From CAZTBB01 sp964611755 (GTDB lineage: Bacteria; Pseudomonadota; Alphaproteobacteria; Micavibrionales; Micavibrionaceae), in contig CAZTBB010000010.1 in assembly GCA_964611755.1 (NCBI GenBank), positions 1 through 44,958 on the forward strand: DNA of 44,958 bases. The letters run 5' to 3'. A program made the translations under genes and the position numbers. The notes under the pieces were generated by a model, which worked only from the letters and a program-made list of their open reading frames with translations, was not told the origin of the DNA and searched no databases. This document shows positions 8,844 through 17,917 of the stretch, piece after piece. The stretch's first letter is position 1. Each line of letters starts with the position of its first letter.

Positions 8844-9507
8844 AGCATTAAAGCAACAGAGCGGCATGGATGATATGAGTGATATGAGCAAAGATAATCA
8901 ATTGCGTATCCTGGAGGCGTTGTTATTCGCATCCTCCGAGCCTTTGGCAACCAGAGCTCTGCATGAACGCATGCCGGAAGGCGCGGATGTGGGGTCCTTG
9001 TTGCTTGAATTACAAGCCATGTATGAGGCTCGTGGTATTCATTTGGTAAATATGGACGGGCAGTGGGCATTTCGCACGGCACCTGATCTGGCCGATGTGC
9101 TGAGCCTCGAAAAGGATGTGCAGAAGAAATTATCACGCGCGGCGATGGAAACGATGGCAATCATTGCCTATCACCAACCTGTAACGCGTGCGGAGATTGA
9201 GAATATTCGCGGCGTGGCCACGCATAAAGGCACGTTGGATACGCTCATGGAGGCGGGGTGGATCAAGCCCGGGCGCAGGCGTGAAACACCGGGCAGGCCA
9301 TTGACATGGGTTACAACACCGGGCTTTTTGGATCAATTCGCACTGGAATCTCTTATGGATTTGCCGGGCTTGGATGATTTGAAGGCATCCGGGCTTTTGG
9401 ATCGCAGACCTGCAATTGAGGCCTTGCCTGATACGCAAGATTTGTTTATTGCTCAGGATAACGAAGAAAACGACGACAGCGAACACATCGAAAACGAGGA
9501 TCATTGA
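8836..9507 (+). CDS. scpB: Segregation and condensation protein B
   Basis: ScpB dimers bind the ScpA linker in the SMC complex. The product (223 residues from 8836) has two winged-helix regions: L-R-I-L-E-A-L-L-F-A-S-S-E-P-L near the N-terminus and the diagnostic A-M-E-T-M-A-I-I-A-Y-H-Q-P-V-T-R-A-E-I segment with R-G-V near the middle, followed by an acidic tail. The ATG at 8836 overlaps the scpA end by 8 bases; the ATGs at 8866, 8875 and 8884 are also possible, and the family consensus begins only after the last. Overlap and common strand imply one transcript with scpA. Confidence 0.94.
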   Translation: MGEALKQQSGMDDMSDMSKDNQLRILEALLFASSEPLATRALHERMPEGADVGSLLLELQAMYEARGIHLVNMDGQWAFRTAPDLADVLSLEKDVQKKLSRAAMETMAIIAYHQPVTRAEIENIRGVATHKGTLDTLMEAGWIKPGRRRETPGRPLTWVTTPGFLDQFALESLMDLPGLDDLKASGLLDRRPAIEALPDTQDLFIAQDNEENDDSEHIENEDH

Positions 9508-9508
9508 T

Positions 9509-9736
9509 ATGGCACCAGGCCCGTTACAGATTTTACTGATTATATTGGTTATTGTTCTTATTTTTGGCGCAAGCCGTGTTCCGGCAATTGCCGAGAACTT
9601 GGCCAAAGGCATTAACAGTTTCAAAAAAGGCCTCAAGGATGATGGGGATGACTCCTCCTCTGACACGAAGGTTCTGGCAAAGGCTGAAGCCGATACAAAG
9701 CCTAAAAAAGCAGCAAAGTCGAAAGCTAGCAAGTAA
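9509..9736 (+). CDS. tatA: Sec-independent translocase subunit TatA
   Basis: TatA forms the variable pore-like assemblies that export folded twin-arginine proteins. This 75-residue product has the family plan: a short periplasmic N-terminus, one transmembrane helix (about 6-20), the F-G-A-S-R-V-P hinge in place of the usual F-G-x-x-K-L-P, an amphipathic helix containing F-K-K-G-L-K-D, and a charged tail ending in K/A/S-rich sequence. The start at 9509 follows a CGAGGA site and lies one base after the scpB stop. tatB begins 6 bases after its stop. Confidence 0.95.
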   Translation: MAPGPLQILLIILVIVLIFGASRVPAIAENLAKGINSFKKGLKDDGDDSSSDTKVLAKAEADTKPKKAAKSKASK

Positions 9737-9742
9737 TTCCCG

Positions 9743-10213
9743 ATGTTTGATTTTGGTTGGACAGAGCTGCTGATTATTGCGGTTGTGGCCGTGTTTGTCA
9801 TTGGTCCACAAGAGCTGCCCGCGATTATGCGTGCTATCGGCCGTGTCATGCGCCGTGTTCAATATATTCGCTATGCCTTCTCCCAACAATTTGAAGATTT
9901 TATGCGTGAGGCTGATTTGGATCAGATTCGCTCGCAGGTGAATTTTGAAGCGCCCTCAGATGCGGCTCTTTTGAATGAAGAAGAGGCCGATGAGGATTAC
10001 TTGCCGGCTAAAGAAGGTGCCAAGAAAAAGAAGATGGCCGCCAAAGCAAAGGCCAGCAAGGCAAAGAGCGCCAAAGCTAAAGCCTCACCTGCCAAGAAGA
10101 AAGTGCCATCAACAAAAACCAAGAAAGTCGCTCCTAAAAGCAAAGCAAAGGCTGTGAAAAAAGGCGCAACTAGAAAACCTGCGAAGAAGAGATCTGACGG
10201 AGGTTCTGCATGA
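9743..10213 (+). CDS. tatB: Sec-independent translocase subunit TatB with lysine/alanine-rich tail
   Basis: TatB works with TatC to receive twin-arginine substrates. The N-terminus M-F-D-F-G-W-T-E-L and the hinge I-G-P-Q-E-L-P after the transmembrane helix (about 8-21) are typical, followed by an amphipathic helix to about residue 60. The last 60 or so residues are unusual: blocks of K-A-K-A-S, A-K-K-K and P-A-K-K, resembling the basic tails of histone H1-like proteins, where many TatB tails are acidic or proline-rich. The stop overlaps the tatC start by 4 bases (ATGA). Confidence 0.94.
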   Translation: MFDFGWTELLIIAVVAVFVIGPQELPAIMRAIGRVMRRVQYIRYAFSQQFEDFMREADLDQIRSQVNFEAPSDAALLNEEEADEDYLPAKEGAKKKKMAAKAKASKAKSAKAKASPAKKKVPSTKTKKVAPKSKAKAVKKGATRKPAKKRSDGGSA

Positions 10214-10992
10214 GTGTAAATAATACGCAGCAAGAGGCACAGCAAACCCTGACAAGCCATTTGGGAGAGCTCAGAAGCCGTTTGATGATTGTTTTTATTG
10301 TGCTTGGGGTGTTGAGCGCGATAAGTTTTGCCTTTGTAGAAGATATTTATGGGTTTTTGGTGCAGCCTTTAGCCGATGCTATGGGTGAGGCAGGCACACA
10401 GCGTCTGATTTATACGGGCCTTACTGAGGCCTTCTTTACTTATTTGAAGGTCTCTTTGTTTGCCGGGTTGTTTTTATGCTTCCCGATTTTACTGGCGCAA
10501 ATATGGATGTTTGTGGCTCCCGGGTTATACAAGAACGAGAAATCGGCCTTTTTGCCATTCTTAATTGCTACACCGGCTCTGTTTTTTGCCGGTGCGGCTT
10601 GTGTTTACTATGTTGTTCTGCCAGCGGCCTGGCCATTTTTCTTAAGTTTCCAAACCGGCGGCGGTGAGACGGTACTGCCTATTCAGCTGGAAGCCAGAGT
10701 CAGTGAGTATCTTGACCTGATTATGACACTTATTTTTGCCTTTGGGTTATGTTTTCAACTGCCCGTTTTAATCACATTGCTCGGCCGTGCCGGGTTGATA
10801 GGCGTTGACCTCTTGGTCAAGGCGCGTAAATATGTTGTGGTACTGGCCTTCATTCTGGCAGCATTTTTAACGCCGCCGGATATTCTGTCCCAGATATTGT
10901 TGGCTATTCCGTTACTCGTGCTTTACGAAATATCAATCCTGTTGGTCCGTTATGTCTCAAAGCCCAAATCTCAGCCCTCAAGCGCTTTATGA
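10210..10992 (+). CDS. tatC: Sec-independent translocase subunit TatC
   Basis: TatC is the six-helix membrane receptor for twin-arginine signal peptides. The 260-residue product begins with the conserved H-L-G-E-L-R-S-R-L motif (about 17-25), has the F-x-x-Y-L-K-V-S-L-F-A-G segment before helix 2, the P-x-x-x-x-Q-I-W-M-F-V-A-P-G-L-Y-K-N-E cytoplasmic loop, and the late F-L-T-P-P-D-I motif. It overlaps tatB by 4 bases at its start and zapE by 41 bases at its end. In many relatives serS follows tatC; here zapE does. Confidence 0.97.
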   Translation: MSVNNTQQEAQQTLTSHLGELRSRLMIVFIVLGVLSAISFAFVEDIYGFLVQPLADAMGEAGTQRLIYTGLTEAFFTYLKVSLFAGLFLCFPILLAQIWMFVAPGLYKNEKSAFLPFLIATPALFFAGAACVYYVVLPAAWPFFLSFQTGGGETVLPIQLEARVSEYLDLIMTLIFAFGLCFQLPVLITLLGRAGLIGVDLLVKARKYVVVLAFILAAFLTPPDILSQILLAIPLLVLYEISILLVRYVSKPKSQPSSAL

Positions 10993-12082
10993 TCAGCGCC
11001 TAGACTCAGGTGAATTACGCCCCGACCCTGTGCAGGAAAAGGCTATTGAATCATTACAGCGTTTATATGAAGAAGTGATGGCCGCGCATAAAGCCAAGCC
11101 CAAAAACTGGTTTGAACGTGTGACAGGGCTTGCCGCACGATCGGCGGAGGCGCCGAAGGGGATTTACATGTATGGCGGTGTCGGGCGCGGAAAATCCATG
11201 GTGATGGATTTGTTTTTTGAGGCTTTGCCAATCGCCATTAAAAAGCGCCGCGTGCATTTCCATCAATTTATGATCGAGGTCCATGAGTATATTCACTCGC
11301 GCAGGCAAGATGATGGTATCCGCGAAGGGGTGGATGCTGTGCTGCCAATGTTAGCCGAGCGCATTGCCGAGCGTTCCCGGATATTATGTTTTGATGAATT
11401 CCATGTGGTTGATGTGGCCGATGCCATGATTTTGGGGCGATTGTTTACCGCGCTGTTTGATCGTGATGTGATTGTCGTGACCACATCGAATTGGGAGCCG
11501 GATCGTTTATATGAGGGAGGATTGCAAAGAGACAGGTTCTTGCCATTCATTGAATTGATTAAGAAGCGCATGGAGGTTGTGAAGCTGGATAGTGAAACAG
11601 ATTACCGTGCGCTATGCCTGAAGTCGGAAGGGGCGTATTTTCATCCGCTTGGGCGCACAACGCTCGTTAAGATGAATGAAGTGTTTGCGAAACTGACTGA
11701 TCATGCTGTGTGTTACTCCGAAGAATTGGAGGTAAAAGGGCATAGAATTCCTGTGAACCAAGTGGCCAAGGGCGTGGCGCGTTTTACTTTTGCGGAGCTA
11801 TGTGAGCGGCCTTACGGGGCGGAGGATTATCTCTTGGTTGCCGGTCGTTATCGCACAGTCTTCTTGGAGAATATCCCAAAGCTAGGCTATGACCGCCGAA
11901 ACGAGGCCAAGCGTCTCATGATTTTGATTGATGCACTCTATGAGACCGGCACGAAGTTGGTTGTATCGGCCGATGCTTTGCCTGACAAACTCTATGTTGG
12001 CGAAGATCATGCTTTCGAGTTCGAGCGCACAGTCTCGCGTCTGATGGAGATGCAATCCAAGGAGTATATAGAGCGCTCGTAA
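10952..12082 (+). CDS. zapE: Cell division ATPase ZapE (AFG1 family)
   Basis: ZapE is a P-loop ATPase related to mitochondrial AFG1; in E. coli it acts at the Z-ring during constriction. The 376-residue product has Walker A G-G-V-G-R-G-K-S (75-82) in Y-M-Y-G-G-V-G-R-G-K-S-M, Walker B L-C-F-D-E-F (145-150), and the family segment V-V-T-T-S-N-W-E-P-D-x-L-Y. The start at 10952 lies inside tatC with a 41-base overlap, and the usual N-terminus (Y-D-x-R-L-x-x-G-E-L-R-P-D-P-x-Q) begins soon after it, so the overlap is probably real. It is the last gene of the run and converges with the methyltransferase. Confidence 0.94.
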   Translation: MSQSPNLSPQALYDQRLDSGELRPDPVQEKAIESLQRLYEEVMAAHKAKPKNWFERVTGLAARSAEAPKGIYMYGGVGRGKSMVMDLFFEALPIAIKKRRVHFHQFMIEVHEYIHSRRQDDGIREGVDAVLPMLAERIAERSRILCFDEFHVVDVADAMILGRLFTALFDRDVIVVTTSNWEPDRLYEGGLQRDRFLPFIELIKKRMEVVKLDSETDYRALCLKSEGAYFHPLGRTTLVKMNEVFAKLTDHAVCYSEELEVKGHRIPVNQVAKGVARFTFAELCERPYGAEDYLLVAGRYRTVFLENIPKLGYDRRNEAKRLMILIDALYETGTKLVVSADALPDKLYVGEDHAFEFERTVSRLMEMQSKEYIERS

Positions 12083-12105
12083 AATCCAAGCGCTCTTGAG
12101 GGGGG

Positions 12106-13692
12106 TTATGCTTCCAAGAAGGCGTTATCGGCATATTGCTGGATAATTTTTTTAAGCTCGCCTTTGAAAATATCCATGCTCTCTTTTGTTTTTGCTAATG
12201 GCTTATCCGATATCTTAATGCCTATTTCGCCCTTTTCCGACATATCGGCAAGTTTCTCGGCAATATCATCAAGCGTATTTTTTCCATCAAGCATAGACAA
12301 AATAACACGAGATACGCGATCGCTGTTAATAGCCCCGAGGCGCTTGTTGGTGATTTTTACACTGTTGGTTTTTTGTGTCTGATACAGCGTTATCGCATAG
12401 GCGCGCGGCTTATCTGATACTTCTTCATAATAATCATACGTATCGGTCGATAGTGTGAGGAAGTTCTGCAAGGCAAGCAAAAGAGTATTTTTGACAAGTG
12501 CTGTCATGACATCTTTTTCGCTTACACCGTGTTCTTTGCTAACCTCTTTGGCAATGGTTTCGGCTTTGATCGGCTTTCTGTGCTTGGATAAGGCGATCAG
12601 GCTCAGAGAGCTGATGCGGTCATTTGTCGAGAACTTCTGGGCCTTGTGTTGGTAATGCGTGAAATGCGCCTTACCATCCGTGCCCAGCTTGCCATCGTTA
12701 TCCGCAGTAAAGTTAGCCATCAAATAGAAGTCCAGAATAGCCTGAGGTTGCATGGCGCGGTTGATGTTTTTGGCATTTTCTGCCTTTGTCAAAATAGTAT
12801 GGCGGAAGCGGCGGTTCTGAAGGAAGTCCATATATTGTTCCTGTTGAACAATATCTTTGATCTGGCTTAATGTCTGTCTGGCATTGGCCGAGAAGTTGCC
12901 TGCATACATGCTTGTAATGTCGGTATCGCCAACATAGGCCAAATCATATGTCTTGGCCATATCAACAAAATCAGTCAGGTAATATTGGTGGTTCTCTGAT
13001 TCCAGATGCTCGTGGAAGACATATGAGTCATTTGTGGTGCTTAATATCTCCAGCTCTTTTTCTATCACGCTGTTATAGGCAGAGTTTTGGGAGGAGTTTT
13101 CTTTGATGAAGCCCAGCAAAGCACGGGCTTCACGGACTTTATCTTCCGGCTTTTCAAAGTTCTTGCTGTGGAAGAGCATCATATCACGCAATGTCTTAAC
13201 CGCGCCCCAGCCGGGAAGCGTGTTAAAGCTGATAACGGCAAGACCTCTATCGCTGAGGTGTTTTTGACAAACCTCAAAGACAGCATCACGCACAGCATCA
13301 GGAACCCATGAGAATACGCCATGGCAAATGATATAATCAAATTCACCGATATTTTCATCCAGCTTGCTGATGTCGGCTTGCTGAAAGTCTATATTCTTGA
13401 GGCCCAAATACGCTTTAAGCTCATTGGCTTCTTTAATTTGCTCACCCGATATGTCAACACCGAGCGCGTAGCTGTCCGGGTATTTCATCGCAAGGGGGGC
13501 AATATTGCCGCCCATCGCACAACCCAGCTCAAGGATGCGGCATTTATCAATAGGCGCCGCATCCATCTGGAACAGCTTGGCAATCGTGAAGAGCCTGTCG
13601 GGATGTGTTTGAACATATGCGTAGCTCTCATATGGAATGTCATCATAGGATTCTTCTTCAATTGATTTCTTTGCTGTTGCTGCTGCTGCCAT
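12106..13692 (-). CDS. SAM-dependent methyltransferase with C-terminal regulatory domain
   Basis: The 528-residue protein has a class I methyltransferase domain at its N-terminus: motif I I-L-E-L-G-C-A-M-G-G-N (53-63), an acidic end of strand 2 in G-V-D-I-S, and I-I-C-H-G-V-F-S-W-V-P-D for the later motif. Beyond about residue 220 it matches the layout of methyltransferases with a predicted regulatory domain (MethyTransf_Reg), found in alphaproteobacteria, cyanobacteria and some pathogens. The substrate is unknown and the neighbours give no clue. The start at 13692 has CTGGAG upstream. The N-terminus M-A-A-A-A-T-A-K-K is low complexity, so true folding begins near residue 12. Confidence 0.85.
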   Translation of the reverse strand: MAAAATAKKSIEEESYDDIPYESYAYVQTHPDRLFTIAKLFQMDAAPIDKCRILELGCAMGGNIAPLAMKYPDSYALGVDISGEQIKEANELKAYLGLKNIDFQQADISKLDENIGEFDYIICHGVFSWVPDAVRDAVFEVCQKHLSDRGLAVISFNTLPGWGAVKTLRDMMLFHSKNFEKPEDKVREARALLGFIKENSSQNSAYNSVIEKELEILSTTNDSYVFHEHLESENHQYYLTDFVDMAKTYDLAYVGDTDITSMYAGNFSANARQTLSQIKDIVQQEQYMDFLQNRRFRHTILTKAENAKNINRAMQPQAILDFYLMANFTADNDGKLGTDGKAHFTHYQHKAQKFSTNDRISSLSLIALSKHRKPIKAETIAKEVSKEHGVSEKDVMTALVKNTLLLALQNFLTLSTDTYDYYEEVSDKPRAYAITLYQTQKTNSVKITNKRLGAINSDRVSRVILSMLDGKNTLDDIAEKLADMSEKGEIGIKISDKPLAKTKESMDIFKGELKKIIQQYADNAFLEA

Positions 13693-14033
13693 TGTCTTGG
13701 TCTCCAGTTTTTTGTACCCAAATATAGATTAGCGGTTAAATAGTATGTTTTTGAAGCTATAGAGCATTGCGGCACTGTCTGCAACACCCTATAATGCGCA
13801 AGCCACAGTTTGCTTGTGACAGCGTGTATTTACAATGCGTATGTTGCAAAAAAGACACACATTCATAAAATTTTAACAAAATTGTAAAAACAGCCTTGGC
13901 CGCTAGGGTTCCCGCTGGTAAAACACTATTGGTGCTAAAAATAGCGCCACTATAACTATAAAAAACGATGAAATCTTTATATACGCAAATGTATAAACAA
14001 AAACTGAAAGTCTCAAAACTTAAGGAGAGAGAG
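13693..14033 (+). other. 341-bp intergenic region with divergent promoters and a long leader
   Basis: No gene is visible between the methyltransferase and the autotransporter. The region holds a strong sigma-70 promoter pointing at the autotransporter (13767-13795), which would give a leader of about 230 nt. Within that leader is a hairpin with GGTGCT (13931-13936) and AGCGCC (13943-13948) arms including one G-U pair. A weaker second promoter (TTGGTG at 13929, TATAAC at 13951, 16-base spacer) may overlap it. The rest is AT-rich. Confidence 0.6.
13767..13795 (+). promoter_or_regulatory. Sigma-70-type promoter for the autotransporter gene
   Basis: TTGCGG (13767-13772), a 17-base spacer and a perfect TATAAT (13790-13795) point toward the autotransporter. 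Transcription would start near 13802. Confidence 0.65.
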
Positions 14034-17000
14034 ATGACAAACACTTTAAGAAACAAATTATTGCTGGGGGCGGCCGGTGCGGCTATTGCTCTTGGCGGTG
14101 CGGCGATTTCAAGCCCAGCACACGCGACACTCGCGGTTGATGGAAATGACAACGCTGCTTTTACACCTGGCGTTGGTGACCCTGCGAGTATCGCTGATGA
14201 TGCAAACATCTCGGCTGATGGTACAGGTCACGATGTGCAGGTTCAAGGTAACGTAAAAGTTAAGATGGATGCTGCAAGCCGTGTATGGGGTTTGGATAGC
14301 AATAGTCTTGCTGCTGTGACAACAAATGCAACAGGCTACACGCTTCAGATTGAAGACCAGTTCGCTGGGGGGGCGGCCGAGCTTGACATCGTTGGTACAG
14401 CTGATGGTGCGATCCAGCACACAGGCGGTGCTTTGAACGTGACTGTTCTTGGTGATACCACAGCAAATAACGGTTTGACAGTAGACATTAACGGTCTTGT
14501 TGATCTTGGGACAGGTGCATTCACATTGAACGCAACAGGTGGTAACGGTAACGACTCAGATGTAACTGTGAACTTCGATAGCAATGTGACTGCGACTGGC
14601 GGCATTATCTTGAATGCTGACGGCACAAAGACAGCGACTGTCTTGTTTGATGGCACAGCTGCTCAAACAATCACAGGTATTGTTAAAGCTGCTGGCCAGG
14701 GTGAAGGTTTTGTTAATATCACGAACACAGGCGGTCTTGTGACATTTGCCAATGATGTTGGTGTATCTGCCGGTAACTTGCAGGTTAACGAAGTTAACAT
14801 TGGTGGTGCATCAGGTACAACATCAACAGTTCTATTTAGTGGTAACGTAAATGTTGACGCAACTGGTACTGGTGATGGAGACCTATCTATCGGTCAGACC
14901 GATGGTGGCGGTGCAACTGTGACATTCATGGATGATGTGACTGCGGCTTCTATTACATTGGGTACAGGTGCCGGTACAAACTCCACACAGACTGTGACAT
15001 TCAACTCATCAGGTGGTGCCACAACAGTTACAGGTGCGATTGCTGGTGGAGATGCCGGTGATACAAACGCGTTGATCGTGACAAGTGGCGGTACAGTGGC
15101 TAATACAGTGTCTTTTGCAACTGACATGGGTGCAAATATCGACACATTGACTGTTGCTGCTAACACTGACTTGATTGCCAAGAACATCACAACATCAGGC
15201 AACATCACATTGAATAGCGGTTCTATTTTAAGAAACGCTGCTGATGCTGACGTTATTGCTGGTAACATTGTTGCTGCGTCAAATGGTGTTGGTACATTGC
15301 GTGCCGATAACTCATTGGTTGTTCAAGGTAACATCGGTTCATCAACAGCGTCACTTGCTGGTATCTCTGTTGATGCGGCTGAAACGCTTACATTTGATGG
15401 TGCAACAGGAAGCATTGCAATCGACGTATACTCAGACATTGCTTTGAGTGGCGCGGGCGCAGGCTTGGTTATTGCGGCTGATAATGATGCAACAAAAGCT
15501 GTGACACTTCACGGTAACATCACAGCAACTGTAGCTGACCAAGGTACAATTGTTGTAACGGATGCAACTGTAAATGACCGCTTTGTTGTGAATGGTAACA
15601 TCGGTACTGCGACAAACAAGATCCTCTCTATTAATCTTGGTGCAGACGTTGTTAACACAGCTACATTTGCCGGTAACGTTTACACAGGTACATTGACACT
15701 TGATGATGAAACAGACTCTGTTCTCCTAACAGGTGGTACGTCTACTTCCGGTGTTGTCTTCGATGGTAACATCCAAGGTGCGGCCGCTGGTGAAGGTACT
15801 GTTCAAGTTGGTAACGGTGCATCTGATACAGCCTTCGTAACTTTTGACGATGGTATCTCCGATGGCGTAAACAACATTGACTTCTTCGACATCCAGACAG
15901 GATCTCAAGCAACAATCTCAGGCAACGATGTCGAGATTACTGCTGATGCTGCCGGTTCTGAAGGTTTGAATGTTGATGGTACATTGGTACTGACATCAAG
16001 CAACACAATTGCTGATACTGACATGCTGATCACAGACACTGTTGGTGACATGGACTTTAACGGTACATTCACAATCAACGGTTCAAACGGTGTGGACGTA
16101 ACAGCAGCATCTGACATCTTCTTGGATGGTGTGTTGAACGTTAATTTGGCATCGACTGAGAATGTTACATTGACAGCAACAGGTAGCGCGATCAGCATCG
16201 GTTTTGCTGACAACGCTGATGCAGCTGTTCGTGATGGCCGTGAGGCTGACTTGAACCTAAACAACCAGGTTGTTTTGGCTTCAAACACGGCAATTGGTAA
16301 CAGCGCGACTGATGTGACACGTCTAACCATTTCGTCAAACAGCGTATATGATGCAACAACGGCAGCAAATGTAGCGGTTGATGCAAATGCGAACTTCAAC
16401 ATTGCTGCTGGTTACTTGGAAGTAACTGTAGGTACGTTGGAGAACTTTGACGCTGGTGATCAGATCTACGCGATTGACACTAACGGCGGTACATTCCAGG
16501 TTGCTGGTGCAGGCTCAGCCTTTACAACGGCTGGTGTTGTATCTTCAACTGGTTCGATCCGTATCGTTGATACAGCTGTGTTGAACTTGGAAGCTGGTGC
16601 AGCAACTGATGCTGATACACTAACTTTGAGTGCGACATTGAACAACTTGAACAACGTATTCTCTAGCGGCACATATGTGAATGCTGGTAATGCCTTGTTT
16701 GCAGCGCCTTCATCTGCTGGTGGTAACCTTGGCACGATCAGAAGTAACTTCCTTGGAAATGCTTCTAGTGCAGCTGTTGAGGACATCGCAGAGGCGGTAT
16801 CTCCTACAGTTGATGGTGGTTCAATCGTTGGTGCAATGGGCGCATCTGCTCAGGCCGTTAGCGTGAACAACTCCCGTCTTGCATCACTAAGAACTGGTGA
16901 TCAAACAGGTATGGTTGCCGGTAACTTGGCTGAAGGTCTTAAGGCCTGGGGTCAGGTATTCGGTTCAACTGCCGAGCAAGATCGCCGTGACGGTGTTGAC

Positions 17001-17780
17001 GGCTACGAAGCTGATACATTCGGTTTCGCTCTCGGTATTGATACTGAGACATTGGCTGACAACTGGATCTGGGGTCTGTCATTTGCATATGCAGACACAG
17101 AGGTTGACTCAGACAATGCCAACAGCACAAACACAGAGATCGACAGCTACCAAATCGGTGTCTATGCAAACTATGACTGGGATGAGCGTACATACGTAAC
17201 TGGTCAGTTGGCATACGTCTTTGGTGACAATGACTCACGTCGTTCAAATGTTGGTGGTATCTCAGGCTTGACTGCTTCTGGTGACTACGACAGCGATCAA
17301 ATCGTTGCTCGTTTCGAAGCCGGACGTAACTACAGCTTCAATGAGACAACAACTGTTACTCCAAGCGTATTGTTGAACTACGCATACTACGATGCTGACA
17401 GCTACTCAGAAACAGGTGCAGGTAATGCTGGCTTGACTGTGAATAGCGAAGACATCAGCGTTTTGGAATTGGGTGTAGGCGTTGATGCTAGCTGGCTTTA
17501 CCAGCAAGCTGACGGCTCATACTTGAAGCCAGAAGTACGCGCAGGTGTTCGCTACGACTTCTTGGATGAAGAAGTTGAATCAACAGCGAGCTTCGTAGGT
17601 GTTGCAGGTACATCCTTTAAAACAAAAGGTTTCGATCCTGCACAAACAACATTCAACCTAGGTTTGGGTCTGACATACTTCAGCACAACAAACTGGGAGT
17701 TGAGCGCAGACTACGACTTCGAAGTTAAAGAAGACTTTGACTCTCACGCTGGTGTGTTGAGAGCTGCATACAAGTTCTAA
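14034..17780 (+). CDS. Large autotransporter (type Va) surface protein
   Basis: The 1248-residue product has a clear signal peptide (charged M-T-N-T-L-R-N-K, hydrophobic core, S-P-A-H-A cleavage after residue 31). The passenger (about 32-960) is rich in Gly, Thr, Asn, Asp and Val, has no cysteine, and repeats short units such as F-x-G-N-V and N-G-N-I-G-T-A-T, as expected for a beta-helix resembling rickettsial OmpA/OmpB or other adhesin passengers. The C-terminal beta-barrel starts near A-W-G-Q-V-F-G (about 967) and ends in A-A-Y-K-F with the required terminal Phe. Start 14034 has AAGGAGAGAGAG. Codons are biased to GGT, AAC and GCT, suggesting high expression. No protease motif was recognised, so adhesin or S-layer-like coat is a guess. 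Confidence 0.9.
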   Translation: MTNTLRNKLLLGAAGAAIALGGAAISSPAHATLAVDGNDNAAFTPGVGDPASIADDANISADGTGHDVQVQGNVKVKMDAASRVWGLDSNSLAAVTTNATGYTLQIEDQFAGGAAELDIVGTADGAIQHTGGALNVTVLGDTTANNGLTVDINGLVDLGTGAFTLNATGGNGNDSDVTVNFDSNVTATGGIILNADGTKTATVLFDGTAAQTITGIVKAAGQGEGFVNITNTGGLVTFANDVGVSAGNLQVNEVNIGGASGTTSTVLFSGNVNVDATGTGDGDLSIGQTDGGGATVTFMDDVTAASITLGTGAGTNSTQTVTFNSSGGATTVTGAIAGGDAGDTNALIVTSGGTVANTVSFATDMGANIDTLTVAANTDLIAKNITTSGNITLNSGSILRNAADADVIAGNIVAASNGVGTLRADNSLVVQGNIGSSTASLAGISVDAAETLTFDGATGSIAIDVYSDIALSGAGAGLVIAADNDATKAVTLHGNITATVADQGTIVVTDATVNDRFVVNGNIGTATNKILSINLGADVVNTATFAGNVYTGTLTLDDETDSVLLTGGTSTSGVVFDGNIQGAAAGEGTVQVGNGASDTAFVTFDDGISDGVNNIDFFDIQTGSQATISGNDVEITADAAGSEGLNVDGTLVLTSSNTIADTDMLITDTVGDMDFNGTFTINGSNGVDVTAASDIFLDGVLNVNLASTENVTLTATGSAISIGFADNADAAVRDGREADLNLNNQVVLASNTAIGNSATDVTRLTISSNSVYDATTAANVAVDANANFNIAAGYLEVTVGTLENFDAGDQIYAIDTNGGTFQVAGAGSAFTTAGVVSSTGSIRIVDTAVLNLEAGAATDADTLTLSATLNNLNNVFSSGTYVNAGNALFAAPSSAGGNLGTIRSNFLGNASSAAVEDIAEAVSPTVDGGSIVGAMGASAQAVSVNNSRLASLRTGDQTGMVAGNLAEGLKAWGQVFGSTAEQDRRDGVDGYEADTFGFALGIDTETLADNWIWGLSFAYADTEVDSDNANSTNTEIDSYQIGVYANYDWDERTYVTGQLAYVFGDNDSRRSNVGGISGLTASGDYDSDQIVARFEAGRNYSFNETTTVTPSVLLNYAYYDADSYSETGAGNAGLTVNSEDISVLELGVGVDASWLYQQADGSYLKPEVRAGVRYDFLDEEVESTASFVGVAGTSFKTKGFDPAQTTFNLGLGLTYFSTTNWELSADYDFEVKEDFDSHAGVLRAAYKF

Positions 17781-17807
17781 GATTTCGAAAGAAATTAAGA
17801 TTATTGG

Positions 17808-17839
17808 AAAGCCCCTGCCTCGTCAGGGGCTTTCTTTTT
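17808..17839 (+). terminator. Strong rho-independent terminator after the autotransporter
   Basis: A perfect 10-bp stem (AAAGCCCCTG at 17808-17817, CAGGGGCTTT at 17824-17833) with a 6-base loop is followed by CTTTTT. It separates the autotransporter from secY. Confidence 0.93.
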
Positions 17840-17888
17840 ATGCGCTGGATAAAAGCGCGTCTTTGTTGTTTTTTTATGCAATCGCCCC

Positions 17889-17917
17889 TTGTCTGATTGC
17901 TTTGTTTTCTTTATGAA
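17889..17917 (+). promoter_or_regulatory. Candidate promoter for secY-adk
   Basis: TTGTCT (17889-17894), a 17-base spacer and TATGAA (17912-17917) each match 4 of 6 consensus bases. It sits between the upstream terminator and secY, where a promoter is needed. Confidence 0.4.

Noticed and set aside
9133..9849. 238-codon minus-strand ORF across scpB and tatA/tatB
   Set aside because: It is antisense to three well-identified genes and has no family features.
12071..12095. Inverted repeat GAGCGCT ... AGCGCTC between zapE and the methyltransferase
   Set aside because: There is no T run on either strand and the arm is partly self-complementary, so I do not call a terminator.
14345..16402. Several long antisense ORFs within the autotransporter
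   Set aside because: They are shadows of the repetitive passenger sequence, with no ribosome sites or recognisable domains.
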